64,000 nucleotides of DNA from Nocardia bhagyanarayanae (GTDB lineage Bacteria > Actinomycetota > Actinomycetes > Mycobacteriales > Mycobacteriaceae), in contig NZ_VFPG01000001.1 of the NCBI RefSeq assembly GCF_006716565.1, positions 4,588,001 to 4,652,000 on the forward strand. Direction: 5' to 3'. The position numbers and the translations under genes are program-made. The notes beneath the pieces are model-generated. The model searched no databases, had not been told where the DNA came from, and saw nothing but the letters and a program-made list of their open reading frames with translations. Numbering within the stretch: the first letter of the stretch is position 1; every line of letters begins with the position of its first letter. Of this stretch, positions 36,964 to 45,127 are shown one piece after another.

Positions 36964-38340
36964 GTGGAAACGAACGACCGAATCCAGATCGATGACCCGA
37001 CTCCCGCGGGTATCGCGGGCGCCATCGCCCGTCTGATCACGAGCGGCGAGCTGCGCGTCGGTGACCGGCTGCCCACGGTGCGGGAGCTGTCGAGCCGCCT
37101 CGGGGTCAGTCCCGCGACCGTGAGTCACGGCTGGCGGGCGCTCGCGCAGGCCGGGCTGGTGGTGTCCCGCGGTCGGAGCGGGACGTTCGTCGCCGACGGT
37201 GGGGCAAGGCCCGCGTCCTCCCGGACCGACAGCATGACCCGCGGCGCGAGCTCCGCCCGGCTGGACCTCTCGCTCGGCACGCCCGATCCGGCGCTGCTTC
37301 CCGAGATCGGGTCGATCCTGTCCCGGCTGGCCCTCAACGCCGAGACCACCGACTACCACCAGGCGCCGGTGGTTCCCGAACTCGGGCGCTTGTTGCAGGC
37401 GGACTGGCCCACCGGCTCCGGCGCGCTGACCGTCGTCGACGGCGCCATGGACGCGGTCGCCCGCAGCCTCCAGGCCGTCGTCCGATTCGGTGATCGGGTT
37501 ATCGTCGAGGACCCCACCTTCCCGCACATCCTCGACTATCTGGAATCCATTGGCGCGCAGTTGGTTCCGGTGCGCATGGACGCGGAAGGCGTGCTGCCGG
37601 ACGAATTCGCGCGGGCGGTGGCCACCGGCGCGACCGCGGCGGTCTTGCAACCGCGCGCGCAGAACCCCACCGGCGCGTCGATGAGCATCGAGCGCGCGGA
37701 GGAACTCGTCGCGATCCTCCGCCGGGGTGAGCACCGCTGCATGATCATCGAGGACGATCACTCCGGCGCCGTCGTCCCCGCCGACGACATCAGCCTCGGC
37801 CGCTGGCTGCCCGACCGCGTGCTGCACGTGCGCAGCTACTCCAAGTCGCACGGTCCCGACCTGCGGATCGCGGCGCTGTCCGGCCCGGAGGAGATCATCG
37901 ACCGCATCGTCGCCACCCGCGTCCTCGGTCCTGGCTGGACGCCGCGCATCCTGCAGCGCCTGCTGCACGAGATGCTTCGCGACGACACCGTCACCCGCAC
38001 CGTCGAACACGCGCGTGAGCAATATCAGCTCCGCCGCCGCGCCCTCGCCGACGCACTGCGGCACCATGGCGCACAGCTCGCCGAAGGGCAGGGCCTCAAC
38101 GCCTGGTTGCCGGTCGCCGACGAGCGCACCGCCCTGATCCACTTGGCGGCCAACGGAATCCGCGTCGCACCCGGCGGACCGTTCTTCGTCGCCGATCGTG
38201 GTCACCCGGAAGCGGTGCGCGTGACCATCGCGCCGTTGTCGGGCGGCATCGATGAGGTCGCCGGTGCCCTGGCCTTGGCCGCCCGCCCGCGGCAGTCGGA
38301 GTACTTCTCGCTCGATCCGGGATCGCGAGACGGTCGGTAG
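36964..38340 (+). CDS. MocR-type regulator (GntR helix-turn-helix plus aminotransferase-like domain)
   Basis: The 458-aa protein has an N-terminal GntR winged helix (LRVGDRLPTVRELSSRLGVS, then TVSHGWRALAQAGLV; about residues 12-78) fused to a fold-type I aminotransferase-like domain with the PLP lysine Lys294 in RSYSKSHGPDLR and an Asp pair in IIEDDHSG. MocR regulators use PLP chemistry to sense amino compounds. Divergent placement suggests control of the pyrimidine operon, perhaps in response to beta-alanine or an intermediate. The start is GTG. The codons after it (METNDR) lead straight into the winged helix. Confidence 0.9.
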   Translation: METNDRIQIDDPTPAGIAGAIARLITSGELRVGDRLPTVRELSSRLGVSPATVSHGWRALAQAGLVVSRGRSGTFVADGGARPASSRTDSMTRGASSARLDLSLGTPDPALLPEIGSILSRLALNAETTDYHQAPVVPELGRLLQADWPTGSGALTVVDGAMDAVARSLQAVVRFGDRVIVEDPTFPHILDYLESIGAQLVPVRMDAEGVLPDEFARAVATGATAAVLQPRAQNPTGASMSIERAEELVAILRRGEHRCMIIEDDHSGAVVPADDISLGRWLPDRVLHVRSYSKSHGPDLRIAALSGPEEIIDRIVATRVLGPGWTPRILQRLLHEMLRDDTVTRTVEHAREQYQLRRRALADALRHHGAQLAEGQGLNAWLPVADERTALIHLAANGIRVAPGGPFFVADRGHPEAVRVTIAPLSGGIDEVAGALALAARPRQSEYFSLDPGSRDGR

Positions 38341-38357
38341 CGGGCGCTGTCGGTCCG

Positions 38358-39092
38358 TCAGCGCAGAAGGCTGTCCTCTTCCGAATCCATGCCCGCCCAC
38401 CATGTTTGGATCGGATCGTCCTCGAACGCGTCCGGTGGTGGACGGTAGCCGTCGGGGAGGTCGAAGCTGATCGCGTCGGTCCGCAGGGCGATGGCGCGGA
38501 TGGCGCGGACGGTGGGCATGTCCCGCGGATCATCGATGTAGGCGGCGCCCAGGAGGGAGTGCAAGCCCAGCGCGTGCCACAGCGCGATCAGCTCGATGTC
38601 TCCGGCTTCCTCGGCGGCGACGACCACCTCGTGGACGACTTCGGCCAAGTGCGGGTTGCCGAGGGGTTCGGCGTGCTCGCCGGTGAGCTTCCCGAGTTCG
38701 ATCATCTGTCGCCACAAGGCCGTACCCGCGTCGCAGTAGAGGAACGGCGGGTCGACAAACCCTCGGTCGAGCCAGTCGTCGAGATCGTCCCGGTCCTCGG
38801 AATCCGGCGGGTCGTCCGATCCGTCCGTCAACGCGGTGAAATCGGCCAGGCCGTCGAAGAATTCGCGCCGTTCGACGTACTCGGGATGCTCGTCGATCGG
38901 GAAGCGGAAGGTATACCCGCGTTCCAGCAGGATGTCCATCACCCGGAAATGGGTGAACGAGCAGTCGTAGGTGTCGTGGAAGCGGTACAGCGCCGCGATC
39001 CAGTCCCGGACGCGCCGATCGCCGACCGGCGCGTGGTCGTGCAACACCCGTATCGACCCTTCGACGAGATCCTCGATCAGGTGCATCGACAT
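38358..39092 (-). CDS. Hypothetical acidic protein
   Basis: The 244-aa protein is soluble and acidic, with many His/Asp/Trp residues and a low-complexity stretch DDPPDSEDRDDLDDW near residue 95. It starts MSMHLIEDLVEGSIRVLHDH after GAGGAGG. I do not recognise a domain and no catalytic motif stands out. It is convergent with the MocR gene and lies 46 bases after the membrane protein gene that follows on the map, on the same strand, so the two may be cotranscribed. Confidence 0.7.
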   Translation of the reverse strand: MSMHLIEDLVEGSIRVLHDHAPVGDRRVRDWIAALYRFHDTYDCSFTHFRVMDILLERGYTFRFPIDEHPEYVERREFFDGLADFTALTDGSDDPPDSEDRDDLDDWLDRGFVDPPFLYCDAGTALWRQMIELGKLTGEHAEPLGNPHLAEVVHEVVVAAEEAGDIELIALWHALGLHSLLGAAYIDDPRDMPTVRAIRAIALRTDAISFDLPDGYRPPPDAFEDDPIQTWWAGMDSEEDSLLR

Positions 39093-39138
39093 CCGGTCCT
39101 CCTCGCCACCGCCCCAGCGGTGACGCTACCGGGTGACG

Positions 39139-39588
39139 TCAGGCCGGGTCCATAGCCCGCTCTCGCTGTGCGGCCGACCGATCTCCCTGTCGCGCCGCCA
39201 AGACGACCAGCGCTCCGGCGACCGTCCCGGCGAAGTACGGGGAGGGCACGAGAAGTACGCCGCCCACCACGCACCACGCCGCCAGACTCCAGCCGACCCA
39301 GGCGGGCACGGCCACGCCGCGCCGCGCGAGATGCCAAGTGAGGCAACCCAACAGGATCAACGGCACGGCGAAGCTGCCGGGACCGGCCCAGAAGGTCGCC
39401 GCGTTCTGCGCGGACGCGACGGTCTCCTCCTCGGCGGTGAGCCCGAGCGGGACGGCCGCCCACACTCCGCGATCCACCCAGCCGGTGATGTCGCTCCACG
39501 CGAAGAGCGCCAACAGAAGGAGATGGCCGGCGCCGAGGACGATCATGATCCCGCTCGCCCAGCGCAGCAACGACTTTCCGGCGGTCAT
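39139..39588 (-). CDS. Four-helix membrane protein, DUF6463-like
   Basis: The 149-aa protein has four membrane segments (WASGIMIVLGAGHLLLLALF, SFAVPLILLGCLTWHL, GWSLAAWCVVGGVLLVP and GTVAGALVVLAA) and a conserved-looking GAGH in the first. This resembles the DUF6463 membrane family, although I am not certain. It is divergent from a TetR gene across strong palindromes, so it is probably the repressed target and may be an efflux-associated or stress protein. Confidence 0.72.
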   Translation of the reverse strand: MTAGKSLLRWASGIMIVLGAGHLLLLALFAWSDITGWVDRGVWAAVPLGLTAEEETVASAQNAATFWAGPGSFAVPLILLGCLTWHLARRGVAVPAWVGWSLAAWCVVGGVLLVPSPYFAGTVAGALVVLAARQGDRSAAQRERAMDPA

Positions 39589-39597
39589 CGGTTCGCC

Positions 39598-39650
39598 TCT
39601 CGTTTATACGTCCCCGTACAGTTCGTTTGTACGGTACCGTATAAACGAGA
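39598..39650. promoter_or_regulatory. Nested palindromes, probable TetR operators
   Basis: The outer arms TCTCGTTTATACG (39598-39610) and CGTATAAACGAGA (39638-39650) are perfectly complementary. Between them CCGTACA (39614-39620) and TGTACGG (39628-39634) form a second perfect palindrome. The block starts 10 bases from the membrane protein start and ends 8 bases before the TetR start, so it covers the promoters of both. Confidence 0.8.
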
Positions 39651-39658
39651 AGCGATCA

Positions 39659-40225
39659 ATGGAGGTGACCCCGATTCCCGCTGTGGCCCGCACTACCCGC
39701 GCCCGCTGGATTACGGCGGGTCTCGACGCGCTCGCCCAGGGAGGGCCCGACGCGGTCCGGGTCGAAACGCTCGCCGCCGCACTCGGAGTGACGAAGGGCG
39801 GCTTCTACGGGCACTTCGACGGCCGCGCCGCGTTCCTGGCGGAGATGCTCGACGAGTGGGAACGCCGCTGCACCACGGAGGTCATCGCCCAGGCCGACGC
39901 CGAGGGCGGCGATGCCGCCGACCGCATCCGGCGCGTCGGCCAGTTGACCTTCTCCGAGGACCTGCACCGGATCGATCTCGCGATCCGGGCTTGGGCCCAT
40001 CGCGACGAGTCCGTCGCCGCACGGCTGCGGCGCATCGACAACCAGCGAATGGAATTCCTGCGCAAGATGTTCGGCGCCTTCCTCGACGATCCCGACGAGA
40101 TCGAGGCGCGGTGTATGCTGACCTTCGCGCTGGCCATCGGCCGTCACTTCATCGTCGCCGACCATCCCGGGTACACCAAGCTCGAGGCGATTCAGCTTGC
40201 CGGAGAGTACATTTTGCGTCCGTAG
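39659..40225 (+). CDS. TetR-family transcriptional regulator
   Basis: The 188-aa protein has the TetR N-terminal domain (ITAGLDALAQGGPDAVRVET, then LAAALGVTKGGFYGHFDGRA) and an all-helical ligand/dimer domain. It should bind the palindromes immediately upstream, repressing itself and the divergent membrane protein until a ligand is present. The start may be ATG 39659 or GTG 39665; no clear Shine-Dalgarno is seen, which suggests a leaderless message. Confidence 0.88.
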   Translation: MEVTPIPAVARTTRARWITAGLDALAQGGPDAVRVETLAAALGVTKGGFYGHFDGRAAFLAEMLDEWERRCTTEVIAQADAEGGDAADRIRRVGQLTFSEDLHRIDLAIRAWAHRDESVAARLRRIDNQRMEFLRKMFGAFLDDPDEIEARCMLTFALAIGRHFIVADHPGYTKLEAIQLAGEYILRP

Positions 40226-40259
40226 CGGCGCTGTTCCGGCCGGGCCCGCGCCGCTACGG
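40220..40259. terminator. Stem-loop overlapping the TetR stop codon
   Basis: CCGTAGCGGCG (including the TAG stop) pairs perfectly with CGCCGCTACGG at 40249-40259 across an 18-nt loop that itself contains CCGGCCGGG. It lies between convergent genes and can terminate from both sides. Confidence 0.6.
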
Positions 40260-40287
40260 CACACCCCGCCCGGCATGGGCTTCGTAC

Positions 40288-40926
40288 TCAGAACGGAAAC
40301 TCGGCGTAGGCTTCTCCCGCGAACCACGAGCGGGCGTGCTGACGCATCCGCCTGCTGTAGACAGCGTGATCGAAGAGTGCTGTGTAGGTGGGAAATTCGG
40401 TACGGATCAGTCCCGCAGTGTCGGCCAGGTAGACATCGAAGCCGGGATACATCAGACCGACGAACGGTAGGTCGTCGACGTCCAGGGCGAGGACGGGATA
40501 TTCCCCCTCCGAATCCGGTGCGCCGACGGTGAGGATCCGGCGCGAATCCGAGCCGCCCGGGAGGAGGAAGCACTCCTCGAAACGCTCGGCGAGCGGGGCG
40601 TAACACTCGGCCCATGGCTCACCGAGCTCGTCGCGTACCAGCTCGTCGAGTCGCCGGGCCGCGAAGCCGCCGTCCGGTCCGAACCAGCCGTAGCGCTCCA
40701 GCAGGCCGACGTCGAAGGCGAGCCACGCACGCAGGCTCGGCGGCAATGGGCGCCCGGAGGGAAAGACCTTCTCGGCCAACACATCCGCCGCCATCGGTCG
40801 CGGATCTCCCGTCACCCACGGCACGTGTTGGTAGGGAAGCGCGGAAGCTCCCGGGTCTCGCCGCACCGCCTCGATCACACGCTCCACCAGAGGCGCTCCG
40901 TGCGCGGAGCTTCCGTCGATCACCAT
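40288..40926 (-). CDS. Hypothetical protein, possibly SUKH-like
   Basis: The 212-aa soluble protein starts MVIDGSSAHGAPLVERVIEA. LPPSLRAWLAFD and the later EYPVLALDVDDLPFVGLMYPGFDVYLAD are reminiscent of SMI1/KNR4 (SUKH) proteins, which often serve as toxin immunity proteins, but the match is weak. No toxin gene is adjacent. The start is uncertain: ATG 40926 or ATG 40956, neither with a good ribosome-binding site. Confidence 0.55.
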   Translation of the reverse strand: MVIDGSSAHGAPLVERVIEAVRRDPGASALPYQHVPWVTGDPRPMAADVLAEKVFPSGRPLPPSLRAWLAFDVGLLERYGWFGPDGGFAARRLDELVRDELGEPWAECYAPLAERFEECFLLPGGSDSRRILTVGAPDSEGEYPVLALDVDDLPFVGLMYPGFDVYLADTAGLIRTEFPTYTALFDHAVYSRRMRQHARSWFAGEAYAEFPF

Positions 40927-40963
40927 GTCGCGGAAGGTAGCAGGTCGCGCCGACATCGGTGCG

Positions 40964-41863
40964 TCAGTCGTCCTCGAAGTGGCACACCGCGGAGACGCGG
41001 CCACGCAACCACCGGTGCGCCGGGTCCGCGTCGAGCCGGACGTGCCACAGCAGCGAGACCGTCACTTCCGGAGCGCGGAAAGGCAATTCGAAGGAGCGCA
41101 GTCCCTGACGCAGGTTCGCCGTGTGCCGCCGCGGCACCGTGGCGACGAGGTCGGTGGCTCGCGCGAGCGCCAGTGCCGCGCCGAAGCCGTCCACGACGGT
41201 GACGACGTCGCGGCGGTGGCCGGTCGGTTCCAGCGCCTCGTCCACGAGTCCGGCGGTCAGTCCGCGACGGGAGACGTGCACGTGGCGCGCGGCGGCGTAC
41301 CGTGCGGCGGTCACCTTCCCGGCGCCGAGTGCGTGTTCGGCGCGGACGACTCCGATGAAGCGGTCGGTGAACAGCGGTTTGCTGAGCACGTCCGGTGGCA
41401 AGGTGTTCTCGACGACGCCCGTTTCCAGGTCGACGATGCCCTCGCGCAAGGGGGCTGGGTCCTTCTTCGTCTTCTGGAGGAACCGCAAGCGCACGCCCGG
41501 CGCCGCCTCGGCGACCTCGGCCACCAGCGCGGGCCCGAATCTCTCCACGAACCCATCGCTGCCGCGCAGCGCGAAAGTCCTTTGCAGCGTCGCCAAATCG
41601 AGACTTTCGACCGGTCGCAACACCGCTTCCGCTTCCTGGACGAGCCCGCGCACACGTTCGCGCAATTCCACGGCACGGGGCGTGGGGACCAGGCCGCGTC
41701 CCGCGCGCACCAGCAGCGGGTCACCGGTGGCGCGCCGGAGCCGGGCGAGCGCGCGACTCATCGCGGACGGACTCAGCGCGAGCCGTTCGCCCGCCCGCGT
41801 CACGCTGCCCTCCTCGAGCAGGACGTCCAGGGTGACGAGCAAGTTCAGGTCGGGCCGTGCCAT
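40964..41863 (-). CDS. LysR-family transcriptional regulator
   Basis: The 299-aa protein has an N-terminal winged helix (LNLLVTLDVLLEEGSVTRAG, then LALSPSAMSRALARLRRATG) and a substrate-binding domain of the NodD/SyrM-like group (ARPDLN at the N-terminus). It is divergent from the MFS transporter gene 121 bases away and is probably its activator or repressor. The ATG at 41863 gives the standard MARPDLNLL start. Confidence 0.9.
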   Translation of the reverse strand: MARPDLNLLVTLDVLLEEGSVTRAGERLALSPSAMSRALARLRRATGDPLLVRAGRGLVPTPRAVELRERVRGLVQEAEAVLRPVESLDLATLQRTFALRGSDGFVERFGPALVAEVAEAAPGVRLRFLQKTKKDPAPLREGIVDLETGVVENTLPPDVLSKPLFTDRFIGVVRAEHALGAGKVTAARYAAARHVHVSRRGLTAGLVDEALEPTGHRRDVVTVVDGFGAALALARATDLVATVPRRHTANLRQGLRSFELPFRAPEVTVSLLWHVRLDADPAHRWLRGRVSAVCHFEDD

Positions 41864-41878
41864 GTGGACAGGATCGCA

Positions 41879-41902
41879 CACCTGGCGTTCAGTGCACAGG
41901 TG
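41879..41902. promoter_or_regulatory. Candidate LysR binding site
   Basis: CACCTG and CAGGTG face each other across 12 bases between the divergent LysR and MFS genes, 16 bases from the LysR start. Spacing and place fit a LysR recognition site. Confidence 0.45.
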
Positions 41903-41984
41903 CCTTTACTTCTTTGCGTCTTCCGCCAGGTCCGGACGGAACTTACGTTCGAGGGACACCGTCGAAGCCAGGAGGAAGACCTTC

Positions 41985-43400
41985 ATGTCCAGATCAGCAA
42001 CGCCTCCCGCTCTCGGGCACGAGCCGGCGGGCCGTCGCGCCTCGACCGAGGTGCTCACCGCACTCTCGTTGTCGATGCTGCTGCCCTCGCTGAGCATCAG
42101 CATCGCCAACGTGGGCCTGCCGTCGATGGCGGTGGCGCTGGGCGCGTCCTTCCACGCGGCACAGTGGATCGTGATCGCCTACCTGCTGGCCATCACGACG
42201 CTGATCGTCGGCGTCGGCCGGCTCGGCGACCTGGTCGGCCGCCGTCGGTTGCTGGTGCTCGGCATCGCGGTGTTCACGGTCGCGACGCTGCTGTGCGGTC
42301 TGGCCCCGAATCTGGTGCTCCTGATCGCCGCGCGGGCGCTGCAAGGGGTCGGCGCGGCGTGCATGATGGCGCTGACGATGGCCTCGGTCGGCGCGGTGGT
42401 GCCCGAACATCGCACGGGTAGCGCGATGGGGTTGCTGGGCACGATGTCGGCCGTCGGTACGGCGCTCGGGCCGTCGCTAGGCGGTCTGTTGATCGATGTA
42501 TTCGATTGGCGAGCAATATTTTTGGCTGTCGTGCCGGTTGGGATGCTGGCACTGGCGCTCACGCTCCGGTTGCCTGCCGACGCCGCGGGCGGAACCTCGG
42601 CACGGCGTTTCGACACATTGGGCACCGTACTGCTGGCCGTGACGCTGGGGGCTTACGCGCTCGCCGTGACCGTCGGCTCCTTCGGGCCGCTCTTCCTCGG
42701 CTTGCTCGGCGTCGCCGGTGCGGGTCTCGTAGTGTTCGTCGTCGCCGAGCGCAAGATCTCGTTCCCGCTGTTGGATCTCGGCATGTTGCGCGATCCGGTG
42801 CTCGCCGTCGGGCTGACGACGAGCACCCTGGTCTCGGCCGTCATGATGACGACCCTGGTCGTCGGTCCGTTCCACCTGGGCGGTGCGCTCGGTCTCGGCA
42901 CCGCCGCGGTGGGGCTCGTGATGTCGGCGGGCCCGGCGGTGTCGGCGCTCACCGGTGTCCCTGCCGGGCGCGCCACCGACCGCTTCGGATCGGGAACCAT
43001 GGTGATCGTCGGGCTCGTCGGCATCATCGCGGCCGCGCTGACCCTGTCGTTGATGCCCGTGGCGGCGGGCGTTCTCGGTTACGTGCTGCCGTTGGTCGTC
43101 TGCACCGCGAGCTATGCGACATTTCAAGCGGCCAACAACACCGCGGTCATGAAAGACGTTGCCGCACACCAGCGTGGCTTGGTCTCCGGGATGCTGAACC
43201 TCTCCCGCAACCTCGGGTTGATGACCGGCGCGTCGGTCATGGGCGCGGTCTTCGCGCGCGCCGCGGGGGATATCACGACGGGTGCCCCGGCGGAGATAGC
43301 GCGGGGGACGCAGTGGACTTTCGCGGTCGCGGCGCTGCTGGTCGGTGCCGGTCTGGTATTGGTTCTCGTGCTGCGGAGGCCACGGACTATGTCGCGCTGA
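41985..43400 (+). CDS. MFS transporter, DHA2-type multidrug efflux
   Basis: The 471-aa protein has fourteen predicted membrane segments and DHA2 signatures: ANVGLPSMAVALGASFHAAQ, GRLGDLVGRRRLLVLG (motif A) and GTALGPSLGGLL (motif C). Such proteins export drugs or small organics by proton antiport. The ATG follows AGGAGGA. It is paired with the divergent LysR gene. Its last 14 bases overlap the tail of the truncated nucleotidyltransferase on the other strand. Confidence 0.92.
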   Translation: MSRSATPPALGHEPAGRRASTEVLTALSLSMLLPSLSISIANVGLPSMAVALGASFHAAQWIVIAYLLAITTLIVGVGRLGDLVGRRRLLVLGIAVFTVATLLCGLAPNLVLLIAARALQGVGAACMMALTMASVGAVVPEHRTGSAMGLLGTMSAVGTALGPSLGGLLIDVFDWRAIFLAVVPVGMLALALTLRLPADAAGGTSARRFDTLGTVLLAVTLGAYALAVTVGSFGPLFLGLLGVAGAGLVVFVVAERKISFPLLDLGMLRDPVLAVGLTTSTLVSAVMMTTLVVGPFHLGGALGLGTAAVGLVMSAGPAVSALTGVPAGRATDRFGSGTMVIVGLVGIIAAALTLSLMPVAAGVLGYVLPLVVCTASYATFQAANNTAVMKDVAAHQRGLVSGMLNLSRNLGLMTGASVMGAVFARAAGDITTGAPAEIARGTQWTFAVAALLVGAGLVLVLVLRRPRTMSR

Positions 43401-43665
43401 TTCGTTCGAGCCACGGGTGCCCGGGGACGACATCCCACTCGAAGCCGGGGAAAGCGGCGGCCACCTCGTCGAATCGCTCTCGCGGAATACCGATTTCGAG
43501 ATCGCTGTGTTCGCGGGCATCGCCTCCGGTGAACAGATCGAGCGCCCACCCGGCCGCGACGTACCACGGCGCCGAGACGCCCGCCATGCGCTCCGCGACT
43601 TCGGCGGGAGTCCACGCCGCCCACAGCCCGGCGGCCTCCTCGGCCGAGAGCGGACGTCCGATCAC
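43387..43665 (-). pseudogene. Truncated nucleotidyltransferase (aminoglycoside-adenylyltransferase-like)
   Basis: A 92-residue frame from GTG 43665 has the N-terminal half of a nucleotidyltransferase: WYVAAGWALDLFTGG and REHSDLEIGIPRERFDEV, including the Asp-x-Glu metal motif. Related proteins run to about 180-250 aa, but this one stops after PWLERISAT, 14 bases inside the MFS gene. The missing second half suggests that the region was cut during rearrangement. It could still be a short standalone protein. Confidence 0.55.
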
Positions 43666-43758
43666 TTCGGGCCCCTTCTCACCGTTGCTTCGAGTATTGC
43701 CGTGGCTCAACGTCTTCTGCGAGGATAACGCTCGTGACATCGAACCGACGAAAGGCCT

Positions 43759-43920
43759 ATGCCGCGTAAACGGCCAGGCCAGGTCCGCGTGAACCGACCG
43801 CGGAAGCCTCACTCGGGGCGCAGCAGGCAGACAGTCTGTGGGATCTCGGCCCGCACGCAGCGTGAAATCGCCATGGTGGTCGCGCAGATGTTGAGCCTCG
43901 AAGAGGAGGATGCCTCGTAG
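43759..43920 (+). CDS. Possible small basic ORF (53 aa)
   Basis: ATG 43759 opens a 53-codon frame starting MPRKRPGQVRVNRPRK, followed by a helical acidic end QREIAMVVAQMLSLEEEDAS. It overlaps the start of the next zinc-ribbon ORF by 11 bases. It is too short for standard gene finding. No family is recognised; the charge pattern and the overlap are the only support. Confidence 0.3.
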   Translation: MPRKRPGQVRVNRPRKPHSGRSRQTVCGISARTQREIAMVVAQMLSLEEEDAS

Positions 43921-44311
43921 GCGGCCCTCCGCCCTCCGTCCGGGCGACGGATCGTGCCCGCGGTGTGGCGCCCGAATCGATTACTGCGACCGATACGACG
44001 CGGCACTGTGCGCGGTGTGCGACCAGTGGCGTGAAAGTGTCTGTGGCGATCCCGATTGCATCTACTGCCGACGCCGCCCCGAACGACCGAGCCTCGCTCG
44101 CGAGAGCGCTCCTGCCTTGCGTCGGGCGGCGCGGCTGGCCAATCGGCGGGTTCGCGCGCCAGGCCGACGGGCTCAGAGTGGGATGTCGAGAACCGAGAGG
44201 AACGCGGTTGCCGCCGGGGTGCGGGTGGTCTGGCCCCAGATGGCGTACTCGACGCGGGCGGGGGCGTCGGTGATCTCGAGGGTGACGACGCCGGTGAGTC
44301 GTGGCGCGTAG
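43910..44311 (+). CDS. Zinc-ribbon protein with abnormal C-terminal extension
   Basis: Residues 18-60 contain CPRCGARIDYCDRYDAALCA, then CDQWRESVCGDPDCIYC and RPERPS, a Cys-rich double zinc-knuckle found in small bacterial proteins of unknown function. The family normally ends near RPERPS. Here the frame continues about 70 Arg/Ala-rich residues and runs 139 bases antisense into the LysR gene, as if its stop was lost. The ATG at 43910 lies directly behind AAGAGGAGG. Confidence 0.5.
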   Translation: MPRRRPSALRPGDGSCPRCGARIDYCDRYDAALCAVCDQWRESVCGDPDCIYCRRRPERPSLARESAPALRRAARLANRRVRAPGRRAQSGMSRTERNAVAAGVRVVWPQMAYSTRAGASVISRVTTPVSRGA

Positions 44312-45048
44312 GAGGCGGCGAGCATGGCGATGCCGAGCCCCTGCTCGACGAGTCGCGACATCAGCGAGTCCGCGGTGCTCACTTCGAAGGCGACGTCGCG
44401 GCTGAGACCGGCCGCGGCGAAGGCTTGGTCGGATTGGGCGCGTCCGGCTGTCCCGGCCGGAAGATCGACGAACACTTCGGACGACAGCCTGCGCAGGTCG
44501 ACCGACGGTTCGCCGGCGAGCGGATGGTCCGGCGCGACCACGGCGACGAGGCGGTCGCGGGCGAGCTCGTGGGCGGCGACGCCGCGCGGTCGCGCCGTCG
44601 TCGGCAGCCCGAGGAAGGCCACGTCGATGGCGCCCCGCTCGACCTGCTCGGTCAGCTCCTCGCTCGCACCCACCCGCAGGCTGATCCGCACGTGCGGGTA
44701 CCGCCCGCGGAACTCACGGAGCGCCGCGGGGATGTCGACCGCGGCGATGGTGGGTATCAGTCCCACGGCCAGTCGTCCGCGCACCTCGCCGACGGCGGCG
44801 GCGACTTCGGCGGCCGCGCGTTCGGCGGCGTCGAGACACTGACGCGCGGCCGGGAGGAACGCGGCGCCCGCCGGTGTCAGTCGCACGCGGCGGCTGGTGC
44901 GCTCGAACAGCCGCGCGCCGAGTTCCCGCTCCAGACGGGCGATTTGGTGACTGAGCGCGGACTGGACGACAAGGCACCGTTCGGCGGCGCGGGTGAAGCT
45001 GCTCGTCTCGGCGACGGCGATCACGTAGCGCATCTGCTGAAGCTCCAT
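44173..45048 (-). CDS. LysR-family transcriptional regulator
   Basis: The 291-aa protein starts MELQQMRYVIAVAETSSFTR, has the helix-turn-helix CLVVQSALSHQIARLEREL and the standard effector domain. The type is CynR/GltC-like. It is divergent from the DMT transporter gene with an operator-like palindrome beginning 3 bases before its own start, so it is probably autoregulated and controls the three plus-strand genes that follow. Confidence 0.92.
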   Translation of the reverse strand: MELQQMRYVIAVAETSSFTRAAERCLVVQSALSHQIARLERELGARLFERTSRRVRLTPAGAAFLPAARQCLDAAERAAAEVAAAVGEVRGRLAVGLIPTIAAVDIPAALREFRGRYPHVRISLRVGASEELTEQVERGAIDVAFLGLPTTARPRGVAAHELARDRLVAVVAPDHPLAGEPSVDLRRLSSEVFVDLPAGTAGRAQSDQAFAAAGLSRDVAFEVSTADSLMSRLVEQGLGIAMLAASYAPRLTGVVTLEITDAPARVEYAIWGQTTRTPAATAFLSVLDIPL

Positions 45049-45050
45049 GG

Positions 45051-45073
45051 ATCAATCGTGAATCACGATCGAT
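45051..45073. promoter_or_regulatory. LysR operator palindrome
   Basis: ATCaATCGTGA-A-TCACGATcGAT has 10 of 11 arm positions paired around a single central base. It abuts the LysR start codon and lies 55 bases before the DMT transporter start. It contains the T-N11-A type spacing expected for LysR boxes. Confidence 0.7.
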
Positions 45074-45127
45074 GAAGTGACAAACATGTGTTGGACTCAT
45101 CGATCGCCGCCGGGCGAGACTGCGAAC

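Noticed and set aside
40288..40926. Toxin-immunity (polymorphic toxin) locus
   Set aside because: The SUKH resemblance is weak and no toxin or secretion gene is adjacent.
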